Positions 24,201 to 34,134 are shown, counted from the first letter of the stretch. The stretch is DNA of 64,000 nucleotides from Neospora caninum Liverpool (GCF_000208865.1 NC_018385.1:1966724-2030723); one strand, 5' to 3'. Notes: generated by a model not told the origin, from the letters alone. Program-made: numbers and translations.

Positions 24201-27200
24201 GCAGTTGCACTCCGGTCGGGTGGAGAACGAGGGACGACAGGAAGGGACCGATGGAGCCGAGAACTTGATCGTTTCGCAGGTGAGCTTCCGTCAGGGAAGA
24301 GAGCAGCAGAGGAACGAGACCAAGCGACGAGAGAGACGACAGACACAGGGGGTCGTCGGAGATCACCTCCGAGAGCGACGTCAACAGCGAGGAGACGCAG
24401 CCGAGGCCGAACCACTGCGGCAGCAGAATGATGTCTTTGCACAGGGCCGTGAGCTGAGAAGTCTCCGTGAAGAGGTCCAGGAACGCGGGCGGCTGTCTCC
24501 CGTTTCCAAGCGCCGCCGTGTGCAGACCCTGTCGCATCGTCATGACGTAAAAGTCCTTCAAGAGAGCCTTCAAAAGACACCGCCTGGTCTCGACCTCGCA
24601 CACCGACAGCCAGTAGCACGCGCGGTCCTCGTCTGACCCATCTGCGGGGTATCTGGAGGCTTCCAGAATGTCTTTGTCCGCGGGATTTTCCAGCTCCGCT
24701 TCGCACGCGTCGCTGGCCGGCATGTCGTTCTCGCCGTCCGCTCTCTCTCCCGGCCCGCGGCCTTCTCCCGCCTCACTCGCCTGCTCGTCTCCCGCCGCGG
24801 CTCCGCTCCGCGCGCGGCCTCGACCTTGGCCGCCTTTCGCGGCCTCGTCCGGTCTCGCTTCCGCAGGCTGAGCGCTCCCTTGGGAACTGCCTGCCCAGAC
24901 GCCCAGCTGGACGCGCTGCACGAGGCAGGCTGCGTCGTACAAAATCCGCTCCTCGAAGCGCCGCGCGAGTTCGAGGTCTTGCTGCAGAAGCAAAATGACC
25001 GAGTTGTTGCTGCTGTGCTGCTGCTGCTCCATCAGCGCCTCGATCGCCCGCACCGCAAAGAGCTGGACAGGAATGACGAGAGGCTCCCGGTTGCGGAGGA
25101 ACCCGACGAGCGCAGCCAACAGGCTCGGCTGCACAAACGCTGGAATGGTGTGGTTGTTCATTGCAATGATCGACGCGTACGCAGCCAGAAGATGCAGCAA
25201 CGTCTGCATGCGATCCATGTCGTCTTGAAGCTTCTGCACGCCTTCTGGCTCCTGCAGGCGACTTCGCCAGTCCCGCAGCTTACGCTCCGCCTCCGGCTCC
25301 GCCACCAGCGTGTACACGATCCGCCCGGCCTGAGGCTCCTCATAGGCCGCCTTCTCCCCTCCCTCTGCGCCGCCGCCCGCGCCGCCCGCGTTCTCTTGCT
25401 TCCCCGAAGCGTCTTCCATTTCGGTGTCTCCGGCCTTCGCTCCTGCCGAGGCTTGCTGGCTCTCGGGAACTTCTCCGCTCGCCGTCTCTTCCCGGCGGCC
25501 GTGCGCCCTTCGCCCCACTGCCTCGGCATCGCCCGCGTCGTCCATCGTCACGTCCTGCGGAAGACCTGCCGCGTTTCTGCCCGCGCCGTTGGCGGCCTGT
25601 CCCGCGATCTCCGCGGGGTCTCCGCACCCCGCCGCGCCGCCCAGCGTTTCGGACTCGCGCAGCGGCAGGAACTCGCGCTTGACGCGCAGCGGCTGCCCCG
25701 ACCAGGGGTGTCTCAGGAGGCGGCGCAGAATCGAGAGGAAAAGGCCGTGAGGCGAGAAGAGGCCGAGAGTCGGCGCCAGCTGCTTGTAGAAGTTCCGCTC
25801 TTCGAGGAGCACGGAGAGTAGGTCCGCGCAGAGCAGCATCGTGCGCGGGGTGAGCTTTTGGTGGTGTTTCAAAAGGCGAATGAAGTCGATGAAGAAGAAG
25901 GGATGCGACGCGACGTAGGACGAGAAGAGCGTCGGATTCACCACCAGGAGACACGAGAGAGACGAGAGCTGCGTGTTCAGCAAGTCGCGCCGGTACGACT
26001 CACTCTGCAGGCCATGCAGGAGGCGAATTCTGTGGCGCAGAGTCGTGAAATGCTCAGGCGGAATGCCGTACTTCTTCACCACGCTGTGAAACAGCCCCTC
26101 CAGCGCGTCCGTCTGGCCCTTGCTCGGCCGCCCTCGGGCGTCTTCGCCCCTCGCGTCTTGGGTCGCACCCCCCTGCGGGAGCATCAGCTCTGCACAGGGA
26201 ATCCGCACCGTTTTAACTCGCGGCGCAGAGTAGTCTTCGTCTCTCCTAGAAGGAACTGGCGTCTCGTCCGGGCGCGGGGCCTGATTTTCAGCAGCGCTGT
26301 CGCCCTGCCTCTCTTTCCGCGTCGCCCCCGCCAGGGAAGAAGGGGGAGGAGACACCTCCCGATCGGACGGGGCGACGACGGGCGAGCCGGCCGGCGTGCC
26401 CGTTCGGGAGGCCAGCTCGGGCGAAGTGACGATGATCTGGAACTCGGCGAAGCCGTCAAAGTCGAGGGGGAAACTCTCGGCGAGGTAAAAGGTCAGAGGA
26501 TCCACGCGGCGCGCGAACGCCTCGTCCGGCTCCCCGGCTCCGCCTGCTTCCGCTCTCAGGTTCCGCAGGGCGCCGCGCCGCAAGCCGCTCTCGCGCCTTC
26601 GCCCTCGGCCTCGCTCCGCGGTCTGCGGGGACGCAGACGCGCGCCCATGCCCGCCAGGCGTCTCCGCCGGCGAGTCGCCCCCGCCGTCGTAGAGGACACC
26701 TGGCGGCAGCTGAATGCGGGAGCGGTCCGGCTGGCGCGTGAGCACGAAGGCCTCGTACGCCACAGGGGACTCACAGAGCAGCGGGAGACGCGCCGTCAGT
26801 TCCGGGCATTCGCGCGGCAGGCCGGTGCGCCGGTTGCGCTTCACGAAGCCGTAGCAGACAGCCATGACTTGGACTGCGCTGCACACGATGGGCAAGTAGA
26901 AGGCGTCCACGAGGCATGTGACGACGTCGACGGAGCTGTAGAGACATTTGGAGGAGCAGTTCTCCAGGACGATGCATGAGGTCTCCAGAACTGCGAGAAT
27001 GAGCTCGTCTGAGGGCACGAACGCCGATTCCGCCTCCGCCGCGCGACACGTGGCTTCGCTGTCGTCCGCATGCGGCAGCAGGCCTTTGCGGCGTGCGTAA
27101 GCGAACATGAGATCGTCGAAGCGGTTCAACGCGGGCGCCCAAGCAGTCACATCGCCCTGTTTCTCCCACATCCAACCCCGAAAGGGCTGGAGATGGTGAA

Positions 27201-27315
27201 TCAGCTCTTCATCGGGACACGTGGCGAGAACCTCGATGAGTTGTCTCTGTGTCTCCGGCAGCGAAGACACAGCGAGTTGGAAATTGTCACTCAAACTCAG
27301 CGGAATCTTCCCCAT
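1..27315 (-). CDS. Giant HECT-type E3 ubiquitin ligase, HUWE1/UPL1/Tom1 family (3' end beyond left edge)
   Basis: Eleven exons on the minus strand, in gene order: 27315-23884, 23664-23434, 23117-21924, 21594-21049, 20630-20110, 19604-18755, 18265-16513, 16375-14007, 13445-9036, 8575-2426, 2195-<1. All junctions are GT-AG and phase-consistent, giving 7,883 residues before the edge. The start is the first in-frame ATG (27315, context GAGAAGATGG), and the N-terminus aligns by eye with that of HUWE1 (motif around NRFDDLMFAYA). Domains in order: DUF908 (about residues 420-540), DUF913 (940-1045), UBA (about 2310-2355), a long acidic tract (4850-5102), a UIM (about 5800), three ubiquitin-binding motifs (5880-6080), a conserved helical block (about 6610-6670) and the beginning of HECT (from about 7820). 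The family ubiquitinates nuclear and cytosolic quality-control substrates. The protein is much longer than human HUWE1 (about 4,370 residues) because of Ser/Ala/Gly/Glu-rich insertions. The catalytic cysteine lies outside the window. The family call is firm; single exon edges are less so, notably the donor at 9035. Confidence 0.93.
3870..4045 (-). other. Conserved helical block between the ubiquitin-binding motifs and HECT
   Basis: Translation contains LGVLGICRLFYLRKEMNRK followed by a hydrophobic stretch ending VLLFLVICWSA. HUWE1 and UPL1 homologues carry an equivalent 'L..L..LLY.......+LL.LC' block after the UBM region. It interrupts about 700 residues of low complexity, and it supports reading the 2426-8575 exon straight through without an intron here. 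The hydrophobic run is short and is better read as buried helices than as a membrane segment. Confidence 0.65.
5620..6225 (-). other. Three tandem ubiquitin-binding motifs (UBM/DUF4414 region)
   Basis: Three blocks match the HUWE1/UPL1 UBM consensus (a Leu-Pro between short helices). At about 6130-6225 is MDPSFLEALPEDLREEI; at about 5838-5925 is EYLSALPSALRQQVI; at about 5620-5760 is TFLATLDPALRQEVLL, followed by LRTLPTEVMAEA. The third block is close to the plant UPL1/UPL2 form, in which a 'LDP.LR.EVLLT' helix precedes 'LP...+AEA..LR'. Such motifs bind ubiquitin weakly and help chain building or substrate capture. Confidence 0.8.
6265..6345 (-). repeat. Poly-Ser tract encoded by a TCC/TCT trinucleotide repeat
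   Basis: The plus strand shows nearly uninterrupted (GAAGAG)n; the coding strand therefore reads TCT/TCC for about 20 serines inside the giant ligase, just before the first UBM. The frame stays open, so this is a coding microsatellite likely to vary in length between isolates. Confidence 0.8.
6417..6476 (-). other. Ubiquitin-interacting motif (UIM)
   Basis: Translation ESDERILQRAIQASMATDEA fits the UIM pattern: acidic residues, then L..A...S, then acidic. The Ala and Ser that contact ubiquitin are present. Plant UPL1/UPL2 also carry a UIM downstream of the UBA, so the module order supports a UPL1-like architecture. Confidence 0.75.
6690..6835 (-). repeat. 12-bp coding repeat giving an Ala/Ser tract
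   Basis: A degenerate 12-bp unit (plus strand GATGCAGCTGCC and variants) repeats about eleven times, encoding SAAA/SATA/SAVA runs in the giant ligase. The unit length is a multiple of three, so copy-number change would not break the frame. Confidence 0.85.
9036..9790 (-). other. Asp/Glu-rich acidic tract of the giant ligase
   Basis: About 250 residues at the end of the 9036-13445 exon are dominated by Asp and Glu, with runs such as DEDDEEDDDEEDDSEQDED. Acidic tracts are a known feature of Tom1 and HUWE1, where they have been linked to binding basic clients such as histones and excess ribosomal proteins. The opposite strand shows long Ser-rich ORFs here only because GAx codons read as TCx in antisense. 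Confidence 0.85.
17970..18100 (-). other. UBA domain
   Basis: Translation contains VEQLTEMGFDEGLAQRAV, then a loop and IELAMEWLFE. This is a textbook UBA: the MGF loop, helix 2 with A..A, and the terminal A..WL. HUWE1, UPL1 and UPL2 all carry a UBA in the middle of the protein. It sits about 55 residues into the 16513-18265 exon. Confidence 0.92.
21693..21856. repeat. 24-bp minisatellite in an intron of the giant ligase
   Basis: Almost seven head-to-tail copies of a 24-bp unit (TATCTCCAGCCTTTGTCCCC plus TATC or TGTC) lie in the 21595-21923 intron. The three copies nearest the donor-side exon carry TGTC in place of TATC. The unit length is a multiple of three and the minus-strand frame stays open, which would give an octapeptide repeat if the intron were retained. 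Confidence 0.92.
24180..24500 (-). other. DUF913 region of the giant ligase
   Basis: An armadillo-like stretch: FLDLFTETSQLTALCKDIIL, then a helix pair ending in SLSEVISDDPLCLSSLSSLG, then SFLSSLVLHPTGVQLL-like ends. HUWE1-family DUF913 shows the same 'DP..L..L...GL...LL' pattern. Together with the DUF908 at 25690-26050 it identifies the family even without the HECT domain. Confidence 0.75.
25690..26050 (-). other. DUF908 region of the giant ligase
   Basis: Helical repeats beginning LRHRIRLLHGL and including LLVVNPTLFSSYVASHPFFF and LTPRTMLLCADLLSVLLEER. These match the ARM-like N-terminal DUF908 of HUWE1/UPL1 ligases in position (first exon) and hydrophobic pattern. A Ser/Glu-rich insertion separates it from the following helices. 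Confidence 0.75.
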
Positions 27316-29573
27316 CTTCTCGCGCCGTGTTTTTTTCTGCGGAGCTGTCCCAGCAACCTCGCTTCTCACAGAACCGCGCCCGAAGAAAAACGCCGCGGCG
27401 TCGCTCCAAAGACTTCCTCAAACCCCTCAACCGCTGGTTTTCCCCCACCGTTAGAAAAACACGACGCGGGGCCGTGCCGCCTGTGCCGGTGTTTCCACTC
27501 CTGTCTCCTCTTTTCTCCCCACAAGGAGCAATGGAAAGCCGCCGCCGGCGCTCGCTCCCACTTGCTACGCCCAGGCCTCGGCGGCTCTAAGGAAGAGCGA
27601 ACGCGCCCGGACACGGCGCGAGGCGCAGCGGCAGATCGCGGCCACGTCCCTCGAGACACCGCCTTTTTTCCCGCTTCTTCGCTGCTGGCTCTCCCGCAGT
27701 CGGTCGGAGGGCGCACAAAGAGGAGGACTGCGCACCCAAGGAATGGTACAGGCGTCCGGACAGTAGAAAAGAAAGGGGAGAGATGTACGGGGAAGGGTAC
27801 GGGAAGGCTTTCTGAGGGAACGGAAGAGGAAGAACAGGCTACGAGGCCGCGGGGAAACGAGGAAGAACGCCTGGCTTCCCAGTGTGCTCGCCTAACTCAG
27901 AGCCAGCGCAGTGTGGCCTCGCGAGCGGACGGTAAGCGAGGACGTGGCAGAGAGAGACCGATTAAAACATGTGAAAGCAAGACAGAGACGAAGGATAAGG
28001 TTGCGAGTGCGTGCGCTTCTCAGCGTTTTTGCAGCTCAGCAGAGCTTAACGAGCTCCGTGAGAGAAGGACCAGTCAAAAAACCGTGGTCGGAGTTCGATT
28101 TCCAAGCAGCAGGAAAAACAAGCAAAGGTCGAGAAAAGGACGAAAAAGCTACCGTCAAAAAGAGCGGAAACGCCGTACGCCGCTGGCAACGAAGAAGAGG
28201 GAGCAGATGGAAAAGAAGCGGAAGACAGGAACCAGGGGACAAAACCAACTCCGAACAGGCAGGACAAACAGTGTCAAACACGAAATATGCGGGAGAAAAG
28301 GAAGGCAAAGGAGAGCATGAACGCACGTGCACGGAATGCAAGACGGCGAGATGGTAGAGGACCAAAACAAGGCTCGTGTGCGGAAAACACCCAGAAGTCC
28401 GTGAGAGTTAAAGCAATCACCTGGTTGTGTCCGGCGGAACGAAATGGCTGCCTTCCGTGAACGGGATGCGTCACGTTAGAAAGAGGACCGCCGGCGCTGC
28501 AGCTCAAAAAAAGCACGGGCACTCGTGTACCAAAAAAGGCTGAACTGTGTCACTGGCAGACGAAAACAAACGCTGCACTGTCGCATCTGTGCGCAATGGA
28601 GTACGAAAAACACACAAAGCGCAGAAGCGAGAGGAACGGGGGCGACCTCCGCGAAAGACAAACGTTGAGGAGTAAAGTGGAGCCGAATCGAGAGCAAAAT
28701 ACAAGATTGAACTGCGTGCGGGCGGATGGGGAAACGAAGGGTATTTGTTTCACGTGACTGGAATCCAAGTGAAGGGAATGAAGCTGCTCACTGTGTCAAC
28801 CCGTATTTGCGCCTGTTCCCTCGCCTCCCGCAACTCAGTCGCTGCCGGCCCGCCCAACTGCTGTCCGAACTGAAGACACAAATGGGGAAGTTGTCACTCA
28901 TTGAGTCCTGTTTCGGCGCCTTTCCGCAACTCGACCGATCCAGAGTGTGTTACGCTGAGCTGTACATACAGCTCCACGTAGGCCAGTCAACACGGCAGAA
29001 ACACCGATCCTCTTGTCCCGAATCCCTCCTTTTCTGCCCGAGAAACGAGGGGGATTCCAACACGGTTCTCTCCCGCCGGCTGCCCACGAAGGGGCGCCTG
29101 GGAAATGGCGAAAAGGAACACTTAGACGAACCGGAGGAGGCAAGAAAAACGGGACGGAAAGGCAAGGAGAAACAGAAAGAATTCCCCCGATCGACGGTAG
29201 AAAGGGGAGGTAAGAGTGTCGGGCGTTTTGTGGGCTCAGGTGTCCTCCTTCTCAAATCCGCAGTTTAGGGAAAGAGAGGAGAAACGAAAAGCACAAAAGG
29301 TTGACTCGAGTGCTTGTTTGGCGTACAAGAATTGGAAATTTTTCAGGCGAGAAACGAAAGTGAGTCACCCTTCTCTCAACGGGACGAAGAAGGGAGACGC
29401 AAGGAAGCAGATATCTGCAGTGATGAGGAAACTGAAGAAGAAAGTCCACTAAACAGGAAAACCCAGAGAAGCGATAAACACGGGTATCTTAAACAAATTC
29501 GGCGTTTCTTTATCAGCACACCCTCAGTGCATGGCAATTGTTTCATGCAGTCCAATACACGGAGAGTAGAAAA
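27316..29573. other. Intergenic: 5' flank of the giant ligase
   Basis: No convincing gene. The first few hundred bases upstream of the ATG at 27315 are presumably 5'UTR and promoter, since coccidian 5'UTRs are commonly several hundred nt. Both strands show ORFs with arbitrary composition and no recognisable motif. I see no CAAT/TATA-like signal that I would defend. Confidence 0.5.
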
Positions 29574-30083
29574 ATGAGTGGTTCCCTTTCCGTTTTCGCG
29601 GGCGCTCGACGCCTTCTGAAGTCCTCTTTTCTCCTTGCTGCCTCAGTGTGTCGTGTTCAAAACCGCAAGCGCTCTCTCTCTCTGTGTTTCAACACAATGC
29701 AATTGCACCCTCGCCTCTGTAACATAAATCCAGCACTCCCCCTGTCCTGGCCTCGGTCTTTTGAAAAAAGGCTATTCTCTGGCATAGTTGTGAAGAAATC
29801 GTGTGCTCTCCCCTGTCATTTGAAAGAAAGCAGCAGGCTACACCATGCCCGCCTCCAGCCTACTCCTGTGAGTGTTGCGCCGTCCTCATTTTTAGCCCCC
29901 AAAAAGAGCGAGACACAGGGAGCACAGCCGTTCGCTCGTCTCGTCGGTTTCCGTTCAATAGCCGACCCCCCACGAGGCCAACAAAAAGTACACCGACGAC
30001 CGACGAGATCAACACGGTCCTGTTTGGTACGTTCGAAACGAAAATCACGCCTCTTTCATGTTAGCACTTTTAAAACTGCCTAG
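29574..30083 (+). CDS. Possible small basic protein with a mitochondrial-type N-terminus
   Basis: An ATG-initiated frame of 169 residues in context GTAGAAAAATGAG, close to the purine-rich, A-heavy context favoured by T. gondii starts. The N-terminus (MSGSLSVFAGARRLLKSSF) has Arg/Lys, Ser and hydrophobic residues and no acidic residue for the first 70 positions, as in a mitochondrial presequence. The rest is basic and Ser/Pro-rich, with no domain I recognise. It could be a first exon, a short gene or chance. It would be transcribed away from the giant ligase and toward the 3' end of the COQ5 gene. Confidence 0.25.
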   Translation: MSGSLSVFAGARRLLKSSFLLAASVCRVQNRKRSLSLCFNTMQLHPRLCNINPALPLSWPRSFEKRLFSGIVVKKSCALPCHLKESSRLHHARLQPTPVSVAPSSFLAPKKSETQGAQPFARLVGFRSIADPPRGQQKVHRRPTRSTRSCLVRSKRKSRLFHVSTFKTA

Positions 30084-32029
30084 TAAGCTGAAAAAGGCCA
30101 TTCGTGTACGATATGAAGGAATGATACAGCCCGCTTCCTTTCGCATACAGTTTTTTCTACTGCTGTTTTTCTACCTAGCTGTAAATCAACAGCGGTTCAA
30201 CCGTTCTTGAACGAGACAAACCACCGAGTCACCAGTGCAGGAAACAGATCTTTCCTGTAAACGCACAGTATGTATCTCACAGATATCCAGGGCATTTTCG
30301 GGTTCCGTTTGTAGAGTCTAGGCACATAAAACGAGGTTGCAAATACGGTCCACGGGGAAGCGTCCGAGGGAAGCGGCGCGAGTCTTCTCGGAACATCGGG
30401 ACGCATGGCTGGTAGTTACACATACCCGACACTGCTAAATTCCTTCCTTTCCTTCCCCCTCCCGTAGGCTGCGTTCAAAATACAACTTTTCATGGGAAAC
30501 CGCTTTGTTGCCTGGAAGGGTACAAGCGCAGGGAGAGGGGTAGAAACCCGCCGACCGGAAGATACGGCAATCCGTGCCTATCGTTCCGTGACGCCGCGGT
30601 TGAATGTCCGCTCACTGCGTTTCCAGTCGACGACGGACCAAGTCTGTAAAGAATGAAATGACGCGGCAGACTATGTATCGTCCTATATTTTCCGTGTCCA
30701 ATTCCTTCCTGGGGCTGAGTGAAGGCTACACACCCGCAGAGAAGGGGGGGAAATGAGCTCTTCACAGTGCGGTAGGATCCTATGGCGTGCAAGACTGAGG
30801 GTGGTTTCATATGCATCAGCAATACTCTGTTGCGCTCCTTTGTCGAAAGCCCCAGATGCTTTGAGAGAAGACACGAGATGTGCAAAACGGCGATCCAATC
30901 AGCCATCAGAAAACCAGACCGCTTAGTCTTCAGCGCGGCCAGAGCAAGTGTCTACATCGTTCCGCCGGAACCCCCCCCCCCCCCTTCCCCTCGGGGTCCC
31001 CACCGGCTACTGCGGATTGAACAAATAAGATTTGTTTTCCTGGAGCAAGCGGTGGGCCGATATGCTTTCGCTGGAAAGAGGGAAACGACAGTGAGCATGA
31101 GCTGCGTTTTCCTCGAAAGGCTTCGAAAAGCGTGGCGCGAGCGAGCTTCACTTTTTCGCAGCGAATCTTTTGCGGTGTGGAATCAATCGAACGCAGCGCG
31201 AAAATGCAATCACGTGGTAACGCGTTGTTCCCCGCAAAAAATGAAAGTTGTGAGTACAGCTTCACCAAGTGAAATGGTGAAGCCTGTGGGCGTCTGGCAA
31301 CAGCGCACCGTCCCAGTGTGTCAGTGAAGATGTAAACGAGTCACTGTTCAGACCTGTCTCATTCTGAAGCGAAGCTGCAGTGACGCTGACTTTGTTCCTG
31401 TCAAAGAAGGCGGTGCGGGAATTGGTGTACTGTACGTGGGTGTAGAGATAGATACCAACTGAACGCGAAGAAGCAGTGCAATACCTTGTCCGAGTGCATA
31501 CATCTACGACTAAACAGCAGCAACTCGAATAACGGATATGAAGCTTTAAGAGCTTTCGCCTCTTTGAAAAGCCGCAACGAAGCGCATTCGCGCTACGGCG
31601 TGCACACCTGTGAACAGCCCATCTACGTGTTGTTTTGTTGAGAAAGTCGCATGGCCGACAGCCGCGAAGGGGATCTCAGGTGGAAACAGTTTCGGTACTT
31701 GTGCGACCACGTGGGGCTCTAAGACGCATTTCAAGGTTTCTACAGCCAGGACTCATTTCGTTTTTTTGGATGGCCACGACTTGGACAGGCAAAGACGCCA
31801 GCAAAGCCTCGAGGGAAAACGAAGTTCAGCCTGGCACTGAACAAATCTCGCCTTAGCGGATAAACATGTGTCGCTCCATCAGAGAAGGACTGAAAAAAGT
31901 GTCCAGCTGCATTGCATGCGCACGGCGTTTCTGCCACGCGGCTCTTTGAACATTCCTCCGCGCTCTCCGGGCGCAGAACTAGTTCTCTTTTGACAGGGAC
32001 GCCGCTTGCCTCAGGAACAACGTGTGTTT
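30084..32029. other. Intergenic: 3' side of COQ5
   Basis: No supported gene. It contains a run of 14 C at 30971-30984 and one TGCATGC at 31913-31919, a motif recurrent in coccidian promoters. The 3'UTR of the COQ5 gene (stop at 32030) must extend into it from the right. A 181-residue plus-strand frame starting at 30782 has no recognisable feature. Confidence 0.5.
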
Positions 32030-33820
32030 CTAATGCTTCCCCAGTTTGAAGCCAGAGTGTATGGCGACCGTCCCGAAGGTAAGATTTGAGAAAGCCACGT
32101 GGTGGAATCCCGCGTCGGCCATCATAGCTGCAAATTCTTCTTGAGGCGGAAATTTCCGGATGCTCTCGACTAGGTACTGGTACGCCTCGCGATCCCCCGC
32201 AACCACGCTCCCCATCAAAGGAAGCGCATTGAAAGAGAAGATGTCATAGAGCGCAGCAAGAGTCGGATTCTCAACGCGGCTGAACTCGAGACAGAGAAAC
32301 CGTCCTCCCGGACGGAGAACCCGCGCGGCTTCTTTGAGGCCTTTTTTCACGTCCGTGAAATTTCGAATGCCGAAGGCAATCGTCACGACGTCGTAACTTT
32401 CGTCAGCGAACGGCAGCTGTTCTCCATTTCCGCAGACCCACTGGAGAAGCAACGGGACACCATCGCTCTCGGCCCCCACGAAGCGACTCTCGCTCGCCTC
32501 CGCTGCGCTCCATCTCCCGTCGAAGCCGCCTTTCGTCCTCTCGGACGCTTCTTGGAGTCTCTGCTTGGCGAGTTGCATCTCCACTTCCTGGTGCGAGTGG
32601 ACAATGGGCGAGACCGGCAGACCCCGCTCGACCGCTCGCTGCTGTCCAACGCGGAGCATGTCTGCGTTGATATCGCACACCGTCACATCTATTCCCGAGA
32701 ACGACGCCGGAGTTGTCTGCGCCTCCGCGCGCTTCTCGCCCTCCACATCCCCTTCAGAATCGCGCTCTCCTGCGAGGCACGCACTCGACGCAGCCTGACG
32801 CTTTCGGCGAATCGCCTGTTGCTGACTCCACTGCGCCTCGGCCTTCTCAACGAAACGAAAGGCAATGTCTCCGGTCCCGCCCGCGAGGTCGAGGATTCGA
32901 AAGCGTCTTGACTGCTGGTCTCCTGAGCACGCGGGGTGCCGACTGTTTGGCTGCAAGGTGGGGAACTGGACGAGGTCCACGAACGCGTCCTTCCAACAAC
33001 GGTGTAACCCCATGCTCATCAGATCGTTCATCAAGTCATACCGCTCGGCTACCGAGGAAAACACGGACGCAACCATCTGCTGCTTCTGTGCCTTCGGAAC
33101 TTGACGGTAGCCGAAAGACGCAGTCGCGTCGCTCGCCTCGCTGCTGTCTGCGCCTGGGCTGGCGCGATGCGGCGCCGAGTGCAAAGAATGTTGGAAGCGA
33201 GCGAAAACGTGGCGAGACAGCAAAGACGTCGACGCATCGACGGTGGAAGGCCGAGACAGAGCCGCGCGGGGATGCCCCGCAAAGGGAGAGGCAGAAGAGC
33301 TTACCGTAGAGGCGAGCGTGCAGCGACTGGTTTTGAGAGCAGAGAAAGCCTGCCTCTGTCCTAGGAATGAAATCGGCGACAGCCCCGACGCATATTCGTG
33401 GCTGCAGGCGACAGTTCCACGTCTCATGGACACGGCAGGCGGGAGATTCGCCCCTTTTCTAGAAAGCGCCAGTGTGGCGGGGGGGGCGAGTGTGGAGCGG
33501 CGACCGGGATCGTCACTCACGAACCGGGGAGGGAAAACCCGAGACTCTCTCTGTCCAGTCGGTGTCTCTGATCGACTGGCATCTCTCCCCGACTTCAAGG
33601 CCCGCGCATACGCCGCTTGGGACGCTAGCGGCAAGCGGTGAAATCCGCTGGCGTGCGTCTCCCCCCCGCACCGCGCACACGGAACGGCAAATGCCCTCAT
33701 CTTGGGGATCCCATTCACCCGGCAACGCGACCTGAGTGTAGCTGACCTAATATGAGCAGCAGACCTAGCAGAACGAGGATGCACGGTTTTCACTTTTTTG
33801 AGACAGCGTCTCGGGCCCAT
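32030..33820 (-). CDS. COQ5: COQ5: 2-methoxy-6-polyprenyl-1,4-benzoquinol C-methyltransferase (UbiE/COQ5 family)
   Basis: Single-exon gene of 596 codons, ATG at 33820 (an alternative in-frame ATG lies at 33700). It is a class I SAM-dependent methyltransferase that methylates carbon 5 of the ring in ubiquinone biosynthesis, normally in the mitochondrial inner-membrane CoQ complex. Residues from about 245 match COQ5/UbiE: FSSVAERYDLMNDLMSMGLH, then the SAM-binding motif ILDLAGGTGDIAFRF (about 309-323), the acidic strand end VTVCDINADML, GNGEQLPFADESYDVVT, and RVLRPGGRFLCLEFSRV, ending in GFKLGKH. UbiE/COQ5 signature motifs are complete. About 245 residues precede the domain, far longer than a usual presequence. 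They are rich in Arg, Ser and Ala and poor in acidic residues, fitting a mitochondrial targeting region plus a lineage extension. An insertion of about 60 residues separates motif I from the acidic strand, and a second (about 40-50) precedes GNGEQ. Confidence 0.93.
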   Translation of the reverse strand: MGPRRCLKKVKTVHPRSARSAAHIRSATLRSRCRVNGIPKMRAFAVPCARCGGETHASGFHRLPLASQAAYARALKSGRDASRSETPTGQRESRVFPPRFVSDDPGRRSTLAPPATLALSRKGANLPPAVSMRRGTVACSHEYASGLSPISFLGQRQAFSALKTSRCTLASTVSSSASPFAGHPRAALSRPSTVDASTSLLSRHVFARFQHSLHSAPHRASPGADSSEASDATASFGYRQVPKAQKQQMVASVFSSVAERYDLMNDLMSMGLHRCWKDAFVDLVQFPTLQPNSRHPACSGDQQSRRFRILDLAGGTGDIAFRFVEKAEAQWSQQQAIRRKRQAASSACLAGERDSEGDVEGEKRAEAQTTPASFSGIDVTVCDINADMLRVGQQRAVERGLPVSPIVHSHQEVEMQLAKQRLQEASERTKGGFDGRWSAAEASESRFVGAESDGVPLLLQWVCGNGEQLPFADESYDVVTIAFGIRNFTDVKKGLKEAARVLRPGGRFLCLEFSRVENPTLAALYDIFSFNALPLMGSVVAGDREAYQYLVESIRKFPPQEEFAAMMADAGFHHVAFSNLTFGTVAIHSGFKLGKH

Positions 33821-34070
33821 TCGAGTACTGCAGGAATAGGCCGGCGTGTGCGCTGGAACAGCTGCGGCGATAAAAACGAGAAGGGAAGGCTGACAGGCAA
33901 GGAAAAATGGGAAATGACGCAGCAGCCTAGATATGAGCCGAAGAACCTAAGAAAGACGCGCCATAGTTTTGTGTTGACCGCCGACAGCACAAAGAAAGGC
34001 GGAGCATTTAAACGAGAAACGGCAAGCGCGAAAAACAGCACAGAAGCACGCTCGTGCTGCTCCGGCCCGT

Positions 34071-34078
34071 TGCATGCA
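34071..34078. promoter_or_regulatory. Candidate TGCATGCA promoter motif upstream of COQ5
   Basis: A perfect palindromic TGCATGCA lies 251 bp upstream of the COQ5 ATG. TGCATGC-type sites are over-represented in Toxoplasma promoters and are typical ApiAP2 recognition sequences. With one occurrence and no expression data, this is only a candidate. Confidence 0.3.
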
Positions 34079-34134
34079 CAAAAATCCAGTCACGCCGAGG
34101 ACGACCGTCGGGGTCTGGTGGAATCTCCTCAGTG

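Noticed and set aside
28085..28110. tRNA B-box-like sequence (GGAGTTCGATTTCC)
   Set aside because: No matching A box or cloverleaf arms nearby.
28726..29268. 180-residue plus-strand ORF
   Set aside because: Composition drifts from neutral to Lys/Glu-rich without any motif, and there is no support for coding.
30782..31327. 181-residue plus-strand ORF
   Set aside because: It runs through the C14 tract as poly-Pro and has no recognisable motif; probably chance.
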